From Litomosoides sigmodontis (Eukaryota; Nematoda; Chromadorea; Rhabditida; Onchocercidae), in contig OY718803.1 of the NCBI GenBank assembly GCA_963070105.1, forward strand, positions 9,529,823-9,593,822: a stretch of 64,000 nucleotides of DNA, read 5' to 3'. Made by a program: the position numbers and the translations under genes. Under the pieces are notes generated by a model. The model was given only the letters and a program-made list of their open reading frames with translations. It ran no database searches and had not been told where the DNA came from. Shown piece after piece: positions 44,020 through 56,327 of the stretch; the stretch's first letter is position 1; each line of letters begins with the position of its first letter.

Positions 44020-44126
44020 GGTTTAATTACCCAAGTTTGAGGTAATTGAGTGTTTCGGCCCAGAGTTTCGGCTTCTGTGGCTTGAAGAAAAATTTTGGAA
44101 CGTCCTGCTATATAGCGGGGCAACAT
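44020..44126 (+). ncRNA. sls-1: SL1 RNA
   Basis: Class 497, promoter ATC, stem G. Confidence 0.96.

Positions 44127-44355
44127 AACATTGTTTAGGAGTCATCGTAGAAAGGACGTTGCACGGTACATGTCGATCACGTTTCAATATTGCTTAGGAG
44201 TCATCGTAGAACGGACGCTGCACGGCACACGTCGATCACGTTTCCTTCAACATTGCATGCGAGCAGGTGCTTTTGCAACTTGCATTCCTTCAATAACAAT
44301 CCACCGATCGCTGGATGCAGCACAACCATAACCACACGATGCGCATGAGGTCGTC

Positions 44356-44462
44356 GGTTTAATTACCCAAGTTTGAGGTAATTGAGTGTTTCGGCCCAGA
44401 GTTTCGGCTTCTGTGGCTTGAAGAAAAATTTTGGAACGTCCTGCTATATAGCGGGACAACAT
44356..44462 (+). ncRNA. sls-1: SL1 RNA
   Basis: Class 336, promoter ACC, stem A. Confidence 0.96.

Positions 44463-44691
44463 AATATTGCTTAGGAGTCATCGTAGAAAGGACGTTGCAC
44501 GGTACATGTCGATCACGTTTCAATATTGCTTAGGAGTCATCGTAGAACGGACGCTGCACGGCACACGTCGATCACGTTTCCTTCAACATTGCATGCGAGC
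44601 AGGTGCTTTTGCAACTTGCATTCCTTCAATAACAATCCACCGATCGCTGGATGCAGCACAACCATACCTACACGATGCGGATGAGGTCGTC

Positions 44692-44798
44692 GGTTTAATT
44701 ACCCAAGTTTGAGGTAATTGAGTGTTTCGGCCCAGAGTTTCGGCTTCTGTGGCTTGAAGAAAAATTTTGGAACGTCCTGCTATATAGCGGGGCAACAT
44692..44798 (+). ncRNA. sls-1: SL1 RNA
   Basis: Class 336, promoter CTG, stem G. Confidence 0.96.

Positions 44799-44973
44799 AA
44801 CATTGTTTAGGAGTCATCGTAGAAAGGACGTTGCACGGTACATGTCGATCACGTTTCCGTCAAGATGATATGCCAACGTGGGACACTAAATAGTGATTAC
44901 AAAATGGCGGTATTACAAAGGAAAAGGGCGGTAGTACAAAAGGAATGTTATCTAGCCATTTAACGACGTAAGT

Positions 44974-45092
44974 GTCTACGACCATACCACGTTGAAAGCA
45001 CGACATCTCGTCCGATCTGTCAAGTTAAGCAACGTTGGGCCTGGTTAGTACTTGGATCGGAGACGGCCTGGGAATCCCAGGTGTTGTAGACA
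44974..45092 (+). rRNA. 5S rRNA: 5S rRNA, T2 variant
   Basis: T2/gcc haplotype. Confidence 0.97.

Positions 45093-45188
45093 TCGTTTTT
45101 TGATTTTCCATCTAGTACTCCTGCGATAGCAATCCACCGATCGCTGGATGCAGCACAACCATAACTACACGATGCGCATGAGGTCGTC

Positions 45189-45295
45189 GGTTTAATTACC
45201 CAAGTTTGAGGTAATTGAGTGTTTCGGCCCAGAGTTTCGGCTTCTGTGGCTTGAAGAAAAATTTTGGAACGTCCTGCTATATAGCGGGGCAACAT
45189..45295 (+). ncRNA. sls-1: SL1 RNA
   Basis: Class 497, promoter ATC, stem G. Confidence 0.96.

Positions 45296-45524
45296 AACAT
45301 TGCTTAGGAGTCATCGTAGAAAGGACGTTGCACGGTACATGTCGATCACGTTTCAATATTGCTTAGGAGTCATCGTAGAACGGACGCTGCACGGCACACG
45401 TCGATCACGTTTCCTTCAACATTGCATGCGAGCAGGTGCTTTTGCAACTTGCATTCCTTCAATAACAATCCACCGATCGCTGGATGCAGCACAACCATAC
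45501 CTACACGATGCGGATGAGGTCGTC

Positions 45525-45631
45525 GGTTTAATTACCCAAGTTTGAGGTAATTGAGTGTTTCGGCCCAGAGTTTCGGCTTCTGTGGCTTGAAGAAAAATTT
45601 TGGAACGTCCTGCTATATAGCGGGGCAACAT
45525..45631 (+). ncRNA. sls-1: SL1 RNA
   Basis: Class 336, promoter CTG, stem G. Confidence 0.96.

Positions 45632-45806
45632 AACATTGTTTAGGAGTCATCGTAGAAAGGACGTTGCACGGTACATGTCGATCACGTTTCCGTCAAGATG
45701 ATATGCGAACGTGGGACACTAAATAGTGATTACAAAATGGCGGTATTACAAAGGAAAAGGGCGGTAGTACAAAAGGAATGTTATCTAGCCATTTAACGAC
45801 GTAAGT

Positions 45807-45925
45807 GTCTACGACCATACCACGTTGAAAGCACGACATCTCGTCCGATCTGTCAAGTTAAGCAACGTTGGGCCTGGTTAGTACTTGGATCGGAGACGGC
45901 CTGGGAATCCCAGGTGTTGTAGACA
45807..45925 (+). rRNA. 5S rRNA: 5S rRNA, T2 variant
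   Basis: T2/gcg haplotype; counterpart of 15726 at an offset of 30,081 bp. Confidence 0.97.

Positions 45926-46021
45926 TCGTTTTTTGATTTTCCATCTAGTACTCCTGCGATAGCAATCCACCGATCGCTGGATGCAGCACAACCATAACTA
46001 CACGATGCGCATGAGGTCGTC

Positions 46022-46128
46022 GGTTTAATTACCCAAGTTTGAGGTAATTGAGTGTTTCGGCCCAGAGTTTCGGCTTCTGTGGCTTGAAGAAAAATTTTGG
46101 AACGTCCTGCTATATAGCGGGACAACAT
46022..46128 (+). ncRNA. sls-1: SL1 RNA
   Basis: Class 497, promoter ATC, stem A. Confidence 0.96.

Positions 46129-46357
46129 AATATTGCTTAGGAGTCATCGTAGAACGGACGCTGCACGATACACGTCGATCACGTTTCAATATTGCTTAGG
46201 AGTCATCGTAGAACGGACGCTGCACGGCACACGTCGATCACGTTTCCTTCAACATTGCATGCGAGCAGGTGCTTTTGCAACTTGCATTCCTTCAATAACA
46301 ATCCACCGATCGCTGGATGCAGCACAACCATAACCACACGATGCGCATGAGGTCGTC

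Positions 46358-46464
46358 GGTTTAATTACCCAAGTTTGAGGTAATTGAGTGTTTCGGCCCA
46401 GAGTTTCGGCTTCTGTGGCTTGAAGAAAAATTTTGGAACGTCCTGCTATATAGCGGGACAACAT
46358..46464 (+). ncRNA. sls-1: SL1 RNA
   Basis: Class 336, promoter ACC, stem A; GAACCGACG marker follows. Confidence 0.96.

Positions 46465-46693
46465 AATATTGCTTAGGAGTCATCGTAGAACCGACGTTGC
46501 ACGGCACACGTCGATCACGTTTCAATATTGCTTAGGAGTCATCGTAGAACGGACGCTGCACGGCACACGTCGATCACGTTTCCTTCAACATTGCATGCGA
46601 GCAGGTGCTTTTGCAACTTGCATTCCTTCAATAACAATCCACCGATCGCTGGATGCAGCACAACCATACCTACACGATGCGGATGAGGTCGTC

Positions 46694-46800
46694 GGTTTAA
46701 TTACCCAAGTTTGAGGTAATTGAGTGTTTCGGCCCAGAGTTTCGGCTTCTGTGGCTTGAAGAAAAATTTTGGAACGTCCTGCTATATAGCGGGGCAACAT
46694..46800 (+). 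ncRNA. sls-1: SL1 RNA
   Basis: Class 336, promoter CTG, stem G. Confidence 0.96.

Positions 46801-46997
46801 AACATTGTTTAGGAGTCATCGTAGAAAGGACGTTGCACGGTACATGTCGATCACGTTTCAATATTGCTTAGGAGTCATCGTAGAACGGACGCTGCACGGC
46901 ACACGTCGATCACGTTTCCTTCAACATTCCTTCAATAACAATCCACCGATCGCTGGATGCAGCACAACCATACCTACACGATGCGGATGAGGTCGTC

Positions 46998-47104
46998 GGT
47001 TTAATTACCCAAGTTTGAGGTAATTGAGTGTTTCGGCCCAGAGTTTCGGCTTCTGTGGCTTGAAGAAAAATTTTGGAACGTCCTGCTATATAGCGGGACA
47101 ACAT
46998..47104 (+). ncRNA. sls-1: SL1 RNA
   Basis: Class 304, promoter CTG, stem A. Confidence 0.96.

Positions 47105-47279
47105 AATATTGCTTAGGAGTCATCGTAGAACGGACGCTGCACGATACATGTTGATCACGTTTCCGTCAAGATGATATGCCAACGTGGGACACTAAATAGT
47201 GATTACAAAATGGCGGTATTACAAAGGAAAAGGGCGGTAGTACAAAAGGAATGTTATCTAGCCATTTAACGACGTAAGT

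Positions 47280-47398
47280 GCCTACGACCATACCACGTTG
47301 AAAGCACGACATCTCGTCCGATCTGTCAAGTTAAGCAACGTTGGGCCTGGTTAGTACTTGGATCGGAGACGGCCTGGGAATCCCAGGTGTTGTAGACA
47280..47398 (+). rRNA. 5S rRNA: 5S rRNA
   Basis: C2/gcc haplotype; counterpart of 17199. Confidence 0.97.

Positions 47399-47494
47399 TC
47401 GTTTTTTGATTTTCCATCTAGTACTCCTGCGATAGCAATCCACCGATCGCTGGATGCAGCACAACCATAACTACACGATGCGCATGAGGTCGTC

Positions 47495-47601
47495 GGTTTA
47501 ATTACCCAAGTTTGAGGTAATTGAGTGTTTCGGCCCAGAGTTTCGGCTTCTGTGGCTTGAAGAAAAATTTTGGAACGTCCTGCTATATAGCGGGACAACA
47601 T
47495..47601 (+). ncRNA. sls-1: SL1 RNA
   Basis: Class 497, promoter ATC, stem A. Confidence 0.96.

Positions 47602-47830
47602 AATATTGCTTAGGAGTCATCGTAGAACGGACGTTGCACGGTACATGTCGATCACGTTTCAATATTGCTTAGGAGTCATCGTAGAACGGACGCTGCACGG
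47701 CACACGTCGATCACGTTTCCTTCAACATTGCATGCGAGCAGGTGCTTTTGCAACTTGCATTCCTTCAATAACAATCCACCGATCGCTGGATGCAGCACAA
47801 CCATACCTACACGATGCGGATGAGGTCGTC

Positions 47831-47937
47831 GGTTTAATTACCCAAGTTTGAGGTAATTGAGTGTTTCGGCCCAGAGTTTCGGCTTCTGTGGCTTGAAGAA
47901 AAATTTTGGAACGTCCTGCTATATAGCGGGGCAACAT
47831..47937 (+). ncRNA. sls-1: SL1 RNA
   Basis: Class 336, promoter CTG, stem G. Confidence 0.96.

Positions 47938-48166
47938 AACATTGTTTAGGAGTCATCGTAGAAAGGACGTTGCACGGTACATGTCGATCACGTTTCAATA
48001 TTGCTTAGGAGTCATCGTAGAACGGACGCTGCACGGCACACGTCGATCACGTTTCCTTCAACATTGCATGCGAGCAGGTGCTTTTGCAACTTGCATTCCT
48101 TCAATAACAATCCACCGATCGCTGGATGCAGCACAACCATACCTACACGATGCGGATGAGGTCGTC

Positions 48167-48273
48167 GGTTTAATTACCCAAGTTTGAGGTAATTGAGTGT
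48201 TTCGGCCCAGAGTTTCGGCTTCTGTGGCTTGAAGAAAAATTTTGGAACGTCCTGCTATATAGCGGGACAACAT
48167..48273 (+). ncRNA. sls-1: SL1 RNA
   Basis: Class 336, promoter CTG, stem A. Confidence 0.96.

Positions 48274-48443
48274 AATATTGCTTAGGAGTCATCGTAGAAC
48301 GGACGCTGCACGATACACGTCGATCACGTTTCCTTCAACATTGCATGCGAGCAGGTGCTTTTGCAACTTGCATTCCTTCAATAACAATCCACCGATCGCT
48401 GGATGCAGCACAACCATACCTACACGATGCGGATGAGGTCGTC

Positions 48444-48550
48444 GGTTTAATTACCCAAGTTTGAGGTAATTGAGTGTTTCGGCCCAGAGTTTCGGCTTCT
48501 GTGGCTTGAAGAAAAATTTTGGAACGTCCTGCTATATAGCGGGGCAACAT
48444..48550 (+). ncRNA. sls-1: SL1 RNA
   Basis: Class 277, promoter CTG, stem G. Confidence 0.96.

Positions 48551-48779
48551 AACATTGTTTAGGAGTCATCGTAGAAAGGACGTTGCACGGTACATGTCGA
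48601 TCACGTTTCAATATTGCTTAGGAGTCATCGTAGAACGGACGCTGCACGGCACACGTCGATCACGTTTCCTTCAACATTGCATGCGAGCAGGTGCTTTTGC
48701 AACTTGCATTCCTTCAATAACAATCCACCGATCGCTGGATGCAGCACAACCATACCTACACGATGCGGATGAGGTCGTC

Positions 48780-48886
48780 GGTTTAATTACCCAAGTTTGA
48801 GGTAATTGAGTGTTTCGGCCCAGAGTTTCGGCTTCTGTGGCTTGAAGAAAAATTTTGGAACGTCCTGCTATATAGCGGGGCAACAT
48780..48886 (+). ncRNA. sls-1: SL1 RNA
   Basis: Class 336, promoter CTG, stem G. Confidence 0.96.

Positions 48887-49115
48887 AACATTGCTTAGGA
48901 GTCATCGTAGAACGGACGTTGCACGGCACACGTCGATCACGTTTCAATATTGCTTAGGAGTCATCGTAGAACGGACGCTGCACGGCACACGTCGATCACG
49001 TTTCCTTCAACATTGCATGCGAGCAGGTGCTTTTGCAACTTGCATTCCTTCAATAACAATCCACCGATCGCTGGATGCAGCACAACCATACCTACACGAT
49101 GCGGATGAGGTCGTC

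Positions 49116-49222
49116 GGTTTAATTACCCAAGTTTGAGGTAATTGAGTGTTTCGGCCCAGAGTTTCGGCTTCTGTGGCTTGAAGAAAAATTTTGGAACGTC
49201 CTGCTATATAGCGGGACAACAT
49116..49222 (+). ncRNA. sls-1: SL1 RNA
   Basis: Class 336, promoter CTG, stem A. Confidence 0.96.

Positions 49223-49392
49223 AATATTGCTTAGGAGTCATCGTAGAACGGACGCTGCACGATACACGTCGATCACGTTTCCTTCAACATTGCATGCGAG
49301 CAGGTGCTTTTGCAACTTGCATTCCTTCAATAACAATCCACCGATCGCTGGATGCAGCACAACCATAACCACACGATGCGCATGAGGTCGTC

Positions 49393-49499
49393 GGTTTAAT
49401 TACCCAAGTTTGAGGTAATTGAGTGTTTCGGCCCAGAGTTTCGGCTTCTGTGGCTTGAAGAAAAATTTTGGAACGTCCTGCTATATAGCGGGACAACAT
49393..49499 (+). ncRNA. sls-1: SL1 RNA
   Basis: Class 277, promoter ACC, stem A; differs from its counterpart at 19312 (stem G). 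Confidence 0.96.

Positions 49500-49728
49500 A
49501 ATATTGCTTAGGAGTCATCGTAGAACGGACGTTGCACGGCACACGTCGATCACGTTTCAATATTGCTTAGGAGTCATCGTAGAACGGACGCTGCACGGCA
49601 CACGTCGATCACGTTTCCTTCAACATTGCATGCGAGCAGGTGCTTTTGCAACTTGCATTCCTTCAATAACAATCCACCGATCGCTGGATGCAGCACAACC
49701 ATAACCACACGATGCGCATGAGGTCGTC

Positions 49729-49835
49729 GGTTTAATTACCCAAGTTTGAGGTAATTGAGTGTTTCGGCCCAGAGTTTCGGCTTCTGTGGCTTGAAGAAAA
49801 ATTTTGGAACGTCCTGCTATATAGCGGGACAACAT
49729..49835 (+). ncRNA. sls-1: SL1 RNA
   Basis: Class 336, promoter ACC, stem A; differs from its counterpart at 19648 (promoter CTG). Confidence 0.96.

Positions 49836-50064
49836 AATATTGCTTAGGAGTCATCGTAGAACGGACGTTGCACGGTACATGTCGATCACGTTTCAATATT
49901 GCTTAGGAGTCATCGTAGAACGGACGCTGCACGGCACACGTCGATCACGTTTCCTTCAACATTGCATGCGAGCAGGTGCTTTTGCAACTTGCATTCCTTC
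50001 AATAACAATCCACCGATCGCTGGATGCAGCACAACCATACCTACACGATGCGGATGAGGTCGTC

Positions 50065-50171
50065 GGTTTAATTACCCAAGTTTGAGGTAATTGAGTGTTT
50101 CGGCCCAGAGTTTCGGCTTCTGTGGCTTGAAGAAAAATTTTGGAACGTCCTGCTATATAGCGGGGCAACAT
50065..50171 (+). ncRNA. sls-1: SL1 RNA
   Basis: Class 336, promoter CTG, stem G. Confidence 0.96.

Positions 50172-50400
50172 AACATTGTTTAGGAGTCATCGTAGAAAGG
50201 ACGTTGCACGGTACATGTCGATCACGTTTCAATATTGCTTAGGAGTCATCGTAGAACGGACGCTGCACGGCACACGTCGATCACGTTTCCTTCAACATTG
50301 CATGCGAGCAGGTGCTTTTGCAACTTGCATTCCTTCAATAACAATCCACCGATCGCTGGATGCAGCACAACCATACCTACACGATGCGGATGAGGTCGTC

Positions 50401-50507
50401 GGTTTAATTACCCAAGTTTGAGGTAATTGAGTGTTTCGGCCCAGAGTTTCGGCTTCTGTGGCTTGAAGAAAAATTTTGGAACGTCCTGCTATATAGCGGG
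50501 ACAACAT
50401..50507 (+). ncRNA. sls-1: SL1 RNA
   Basis: Class 336, promoter CTG, stem A. Confidence 0.96.

Positions 50508-50677
50508 AATATTGCTTAGGAGTCATCGTAGAACGGACGCTGCACGATACACGTCGATCACGTTTCCTTCAACATTGCATGCGAGCAGGTGCTTTTGCAA
50601 CTTGCATTCCTTCAATAACAATCCACCGATCGCTGGATGCAGCACAACCATAACCACACGATGCGGATGAGGTCGTC

Positions 50678-50784
50678 GGTTTAATTACCCAAGTTTGAGG
50701 TAATTGAGTGTTTCGGCCCAGAGTTTCGGCTTCTGTGGCTTGAAGAAAAATTTTGGAACGTCCTGCTATATAGCGGGGCAACAT
50678..50784 (+). ncRNA. sls-1: SL1 RNA
   Basis: Class 277, promoter ACG, stem G; followed by the AACACTG/GAGTTATCG markers. Confidence 0.96.

Positions 50785-51013
50785 AACACTGCTTAGGAGT
50801 CATCGTAGAACGGACGTTGCACGGCACACGTCGATCACGTTTCAATATTGCTTAGGAGTTATCGTAGAACGGACGCTGCACGGCACACGTCGATCACGTT
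50901 TCCTTCAACATTGCATGCGAGCAGGTGCTTTTGCAACTTGCATTCCTTCAATAACAATCCACCGATCGCTGGATGCAGCACAACCATACCTACACGATGC
51001 GGATGAGGTCGTC

Positions 51014-51120
51014 GGTTTAATTACCCAAGTTTGAGGTAATTGAGTGTTTCGGCCCAGAGTTTCGGCTTCTGTGGCTTGAAGAAAAATTTTGGAACGTCCT
51101 GCTATATAGCGGGACAACAT
51014..51120 (+). ncRNA. sls-1: SL1 RNA
   Basis: Class 336, promoter CTG, stem A. Confidence 0.96.

Positions 51121-51290
51121 AATATTGCTTAGGAGTCATCGTAGAACGGACGCTGCACGATACACGTCGATCACGTTTCCTTCAACATTGCATGCGAGCA
51201 GGTGCTTTTGCAACTTGCATTCCTTCAATAACAATCCACCGATCGCTGGATGCAGCACAACCATAACCACACGATGCGCATGAGGTCGTC

Positions 51291-51397
51291 GGTTTAATTA
51301 CCCAAGTTTGAGGTAATTGAGTGTTTCGGCCCAGAGTTTCGGCTTCTGTGGCTTGAAGAAAAATTTTGGAACGTCCTGCTATATAGCGGGGCAACAT
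51291..51397 (+). ncRNA. sls-1: SL1 RNA
   Basis: Class 277, promoter ACC, stem G. Confidence 0.96.

Positions 51398-51626
51398 AAC
51401 ATTGCTTAGGAGTCATCGTAGAAAGGACGTTGCACGGTACATGTCGATCACGTTTCAATATTGCTTAGGAGTCATCGTAGAACGGACGCTGCACGGCACA
51501 CGTCGATCACGTTTCCTTCAACATTGCATGCGAGCAGGTGCTTTTGCAACTTGCATTCCTTCAATAACAATCCACCGATCGCTGGATGCAGCACAACCAT
51601 ACCTACACGATGCGGATGAGGTCGTC

Positions 51627-51733
51627 GGTTTAATTACCCAAGTTTGAGGTAATTGAGTGTTTCGGCCCAGAGTTTCGGCTTCTGTGGCTTGAAGAAAAAT
51701 TTTGGAACGTCCTGCTATATAGCGGGACAACAT
51627..51733 (+). ncRNA. sls-1: SL1 RNA
   Basis: Class 336, promoter CTG, stem A. Confidence 0.96.

Positions 51734-51903
51734 AATATTGCTTAGGAGTCATCGTAGAACGGACGCTGCACGATACACGTCGATCACGTTTCCTTCAACA
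51801 TTGCATGCGAGCAGGTGCTTTTGCAACTTGCATTCCTTCAATAACAATCCACCGATCGCTGGATGCAGCACAACCATAACCACACGATGCGCATGAGGTC
51901 GTC

Positions 51904-52010
51904 GGTTTAATTACCCAAGTTTGAGGTAATTGAGTGTTTCGGCCCAGAGTTTCGGCTTCTGTGGCTTGAAGAAAAATTTTGGAACGTCCTGCTATATAGC
52001 GGGACAACAT
51904..52010 (+). ncRNA. sls-1: SL1 RNA
   Basis: Class 277, promoter ACC, stem A. Confidence 0.96.

Positions 52011-52239
52011 AATATTGCTTAGGAGTCATCGTAGAACGGACGTTGCACGGCACACGTCGATCACGTTTCAATATTGCTTAGGAGTCATCGTAGAACGGAC
52101 GCTGCACGGCACACGTCGATCACGTTTCCTTCAACATTGCATGCGAGCAGGTGCTTTTGCAACTTGCATTCCTTCAATAACAATCCACCGATCGCTGGAT
52201 GCAGCACAACCATACCTACACGATGCGGATGAGGTCGTC

Positions 52240-52346
52240 GGTTTAATTACCCAAGTTTGAGGTAATTGAGTGTTTCGGCCCAGAGTTTCGGCTTCTGTGG
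52301 CTTGAAGAAAAATTTTGGAACGTCCTGCTATATAGCGGGGCAACAT
52240..52346 (+). ncRNA. sls-1: SL1 RNA
   Basis: Class 336, promoter CTG, stem G. Confidence 0.96.

Positions 52347-52521
52347 AACATTGCTTAGGAGTCATCGTAGAACGGACGCTGCACGATACATGTTGATCAC
52401 GTTTCCGTCAAGATGATATGCCAACGTGGGACACTAAATAGTGATTACAAAATGGCGGTATTACAAAGGAAAAGGGCGGTAGTACAAAAGGAATGTTATC
52501 TAGCCATTTAACGACGTAAGT

Positions 52522-52640
52522 GCCTACGACCATACCACGTTGAAAGCACGACATCTCGTCCGATCTGTCAAGTTAAGCAACGTTGGGCCTGGTTAGTACT
52601 TGGATCGGAGACGGCCTGGGAATCCCAGGTGTTGTAGACA
52522..52640 (+). rRNA. 5S rRNA: 5S rRNA
   Basis: C2/gcc haplotype; counterpart of 22441. Confidence 0.97.

Positions 52641-52736
52641 TCGTTTTTTGATTTTCCATCTAGTACTCCTGCGATAGCAATCCACCGATCGCTGGATGCA
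52701 GCACAACCATAACTACACGATGCGCATGAGGTCGTC

Positions 52737-52843
52737 GGTTTAATTACCCAAGTTTGAGGTAATTGAGTGTTTCGGCCCAGAGTTTCGGCTTCTGTGGCTT
52801 GAAGAAAAATTTTGGAACGTCCTGCTATATAGCGGGGCAACAT
52737..52843 (+). ncRNA. sls-1: SL1 RNA
   Basis: Class 497, promoter ATC, stem G. Confidence 0.96.

Positions 52844-53040
52844 AACATTGCTTAGGAGTCATCGTAGAACGGACGTTGCACGGCACACGTCGATCACGTT
52901 TCAATATTGCTTAGGAGTCATCGTAGAACGGACGCTGCACGGCACACGTCGATCACGTTTCCTTCAACATTCCTTCAATAGCAATCCACCGATCGCTGGA
53001 TGCAGCACAACCATAACTACACGATGCGGATGAGGTCGTC

Positions 53041-53147
53041 GGTTTAATTACCCAAGTTTGAGGTAATTGAGTGTTTCGGCCCAGAGTTTCGGCTTCTGTG
53101 GCTTGAAGAAAAATTTTGGAACGTCCTGCTATATAGCGGGGCAACAT
53041..53147 (+). ncRNA. sls-1: SL1 RNA
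   Basis: Class 304, promoter ATG, stem G. Confidence 0.96.

Positions 53148-53322
53148 AACATTGCTTAGGAGTCATCGTAGAACGGACGCTGCACGATACATGTTGATCA
53201 CGTTTCCGTCAAGATGATATGCCAACGTGGGACACTAAATAGTGATTACAAAATGGCGGTATTACAAAGGAAAAGGGCGGTAGTACAAAAGGAATGTTAT
53301 CTAGCCATTTAACGACGTAAGT

Positions 53323-53441
53323 GCCTACGACCATACCACGTTGAAAGCACGACATCTCGTCCGATCTGTCAAGTTAAGCAACGTTGGGCCTGGTTAGTAC
53401 TTGGATCGGAGACGGCCTGGGAATCCCAGGTGTTGTAGACA
53323..53441 (+). rRNA. 5S rRNA: 5S rRNA
   Basis: C2/gcc haplotype; counterpart of 23242. Confidence 0.97.

Positions 53442-53537
53442 TCGTTTTTTGATTTTCCATCTAGTACTCCTGCGATAGCAATCCACCGATCGCTGGATGC
53501 AGCACAACCATAACTACACGATGCGCATGAGGTCGTC

Positions 53538-53644
53538 GGTTTAATTACCCAAGTTTGAGGTAATTGAGTGTTTCGGCCCAGAGTTTCGGCTTCTGTGGCT
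53601 TGAAGAAAAATTTTGGAACGTCCTGCTATATAGCGGGACAACAT
53538..53644 (+). ncRNA. sls-1: SL1 RNA
   Basis: Class 497, promoter ATC, stem A. Confidence 0.96.

Positions 53645-53873
53645 AATATTGCTTAGGAGTCATCGTAGAACGGACGTTGCACGGTACATGTCGATCACGT
53701 TTCAATATTGCTTAGGAGTCATCGTAGAACGGACGCTGCACGGCACACGTCGATCACGTTTCCTTCAACATTGCATGCGAGCAGGTGCTTTTGCAACTTG
53801 CATTCCTTCAATAACAATCCACCGATCGCTGGATGCAGCACAACCATACCTACACGATGCGGATGAGGTCGTC

Positions 53874-53980
53874 GGTTTAATTACCCAAGTTTGAGGTAAT
53901 TGAGTGTTTCGGCCCAGAGTTTCGGCTTCTGTGGCTTGAAGAAAAATTTTGGAACGTCCTGCTATATAGCGGGACAACAT
53874..53980 (+). ncRNA. sls-1: SL1 RNA
   Basis: Class 336, promoter CTG, stem A. Confidence 0.96.

Positions 53981-54150
53981 AATATTGCTTAGGAGTCATC
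54001 GTAGAACGGACGCTGCACGATACACGTCGATCACGTTTCCTTCAACATTGCATGCGAGCAGGTGCTTTTGCAACTTGCATTCCTTCAATAACAATCCACC
54101 GATCGCTGGATGCAGCACAACCATAACCACACGATGCGCATGAGGTCGTC

Positions 54151-54257
54151 GGTTTAATTACCCAAGTTTGAGGTAATTGAGTGTTTCGGCCCAGAGTTTC
54201 GGCTTCTGTGGCTTGAAGAAAAATTTTGGAACGTCCTGCTATATAGCGGGACAACAT
54151..54257 (+). ncRNA. sls-1: SL1 RNA
   Basis: Class 277, promoter ACC, stem A. Confidence 0.96.

Positions 54258-54486
54258 AATATTGCTTAGGAGTCATCGTAGAACGGACGTTGCACGGCAC
54301 ACGTCGATCACGTTTCAATATTGCTTAGGAGTCATCGTAGAACGGACGCTGCACGGCACACGTCGATCACGTTTCCTTCAACATTGCATGCGAGCAGGTG
54401 CTTTTGCAACTTGCATTCCTTCAATAACAATCCACCGATCGCTGGATGCAGCACAACCATAACCACACGATGCGCATGAGGTCGTC

Positions 54487-54593
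54487 GGTTTAATTACCCA
54501 AGTTTGAGGTAATTGAGTGTTTCGGCCCAGAGTTTCGGCTTCTGTGGCTTGAAGAAAAATTTTGGAACGTCCTGCTATATAGCGGGGCAACAT
54487..54593 (+). ncRNA. sls-1: SL1 RNA
   Basis: Class 336, promoter ACC, stem G. Confidence 0.96.

Positions 54594-54822
54594 AACATTG
54601 CTTAGGAGTCATCGTAGAACGGACGTTGCACGGCACACGTCGATCACGTTTCAATATTGCTTAGGAGTCATCGTAGAACGGACGCTGCACGGCACACGTC
54701 GATCACGTTTCCTTCAACATTGCATGCGAGCAGGTGCTTTTGCAACTTGCATTCCTTCAATAACAATCCACCGATCGCTGGATGCAGCACAACCATACCT
54801 ACACGATGCGGATGAGGTCGTC

Positions 54823-54929
54823 GGTTTAATTACCCAAGTTTGAGGTAATTGAGTGTTTCGGCCCAGAGTTTCGGCTTCTGTGGCTTGAAGAAAAATTTTG
54901 GAACGTCCTGCTATATAGCGGGACAACAT
54823..54929 (+). ncRNA. sls-1: SL1 RNA
   Basis: Class 336, promoter CTG, stem A. 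Confidence 0.96.

Positions 54930-55104
54930 AATATTGCTTAGGAGTCATCGTAGAACGGACGCTGCACGATACATGTTGATCACGTTTCCGTCAAGATGAT
55001 ATGCCAACGTGGGACACTAAATAGTGATTACAAAATGGCGGTATTACAAAGGAAAAGGGCGGTAGTACAAAAGGAATGTTATCTAGCCATTTAACGACGT
55101 AAGT

Positions 55105-55223
55105 GCCTACGACCATACCACGTTGAAAGCACGACATCTCGTCCGATCTGTCAAGTTAAGCAACGTTGGGCCTGGTTAGTACTTGGATCGGAGACGGCCT
55201 GGGAATCCCAGGTGTTGTAGACA
55105..55223 (+). rRNA. 5S rRNA: 5S rRNA
   Basis: C2/gcc haplotype; counterpart of 39451 at an offset of 15,654 bp. Confidence 0.97.

Positions 55224-55319
55224 TCGTTTTTTGATTTTCCATCTAGTACTCCTGCGATAGCAATCCACCGATCGCTGGATGCAGCACAACCATAACTACA
55301 CGATGCGCATGAGGTCGTC

Positions 55320-55426
55320 GGTTTAATTACCCAAGTTTGAGGTAATTGAGTGTTTCGGCCCAGAGTTTCGGCTTCTGTGGCTTGAAGAAAAATTTTGGAA
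55401 CGTCCTGCTATATAGCGGGGCAACAT
55320..55426 (+). ncRNA. sls-1: SL1 RNA
   Basis: Class 497, promoter ATC, stem G. Confidence 0.96.

Positions 55427-55655
55427 AACATTGCTTAGGAGTCATCGTAGAAAGGACGTTGCACGGTACATGTCGATCACGTTTCAATATTGCTTAGGAG
55501 TCATCGTAGAACGGACGCTGCACGGCACACGTCGATCACGTTTCCTTCAACATTGCATGCGAGCAGGTGCTTTTGCAACTTGCATTCCTTCAATAACAAT
55601 CCACCGATCGCTGGATGCAGCACAACCATACCTACACGATGCGGATGAGGTCGTC

Positions 55656-55762
55656 GGTTTAATTACCCAAGTTTGAGGTAATTGAGTGTTTCGGCCCAGA
55701 GTTTCGGCTTCTGTGGCTTGAAGAAAAATTTTGGAACGTCCTGCTATATAGCGGGACAACAT
55656..55762 (+). ncRNA. sls-1: SL1 RNA
   Basis: Class 336, promoter CTG, stem A. Confidence 0.96.

Positions 55763-55991
55763 AATATTGCTTAGGAGTCATCGTAGAACGGACGTTGCAC
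55801 GGTACATGTCGATCACGTTTCAATATTGCTTAGGAGTCATCGTAGAACGGACGCTGCACGGCACACGTCGATCACGTTTCCTTCAACATTGCATGCGAGC
55901 AGGTGCTTTTGCAACTTGCATTCCTTCAATAACAATCCACCGATCGCTGGATGCAGCACAACCATAACTACACGATGCGCATGAGGTCGTC

Positions 55992-56098
55992 GGTTTAATT
56001 ACCCAAGTTTGAGGTAATTGAGTGTTTCGGCCCAGAGTTTCGGCTTCTGTGGCTTGAAGAAAAATTTTGGAACGTCCTGCTATATAGCGGGGCAACAT
55992..56098 (+). ncRNA. sls-1: SL1 RNA
   Basis: Class 336, promoter ATC, stem G. Confidence 0.96.

Positions 56099-56327
56099 AA
56101 CATTGCTTAGGAGTCATCGTAGAAAGGACGTTGCACGGTACATGTCGATCACGTTTCAATATTGCTTAGGAGTCATCGTAGAACGGACGCTGCACGGCAC
56201 ACGTCGATCACGTTTCCTTCAACATTGCATGCGAGCAGGTGCTTTTGCAACTTGCATTCCTTCAATAACAATCCACCGATCGCTGGATGCAGCACAACCA
56301 TAACTACACGATGCGCATGAGGTCGTC

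Larger units (their letters stand above)
41950..44126 (+). repeat. 2,177-bp higher-order unit, copy 4
   Basis: Tandem with copy 3. Its first SL1 has promoter ACC instead of CTG, so the first monomer has been replaced or converted. Confidence 0.8.
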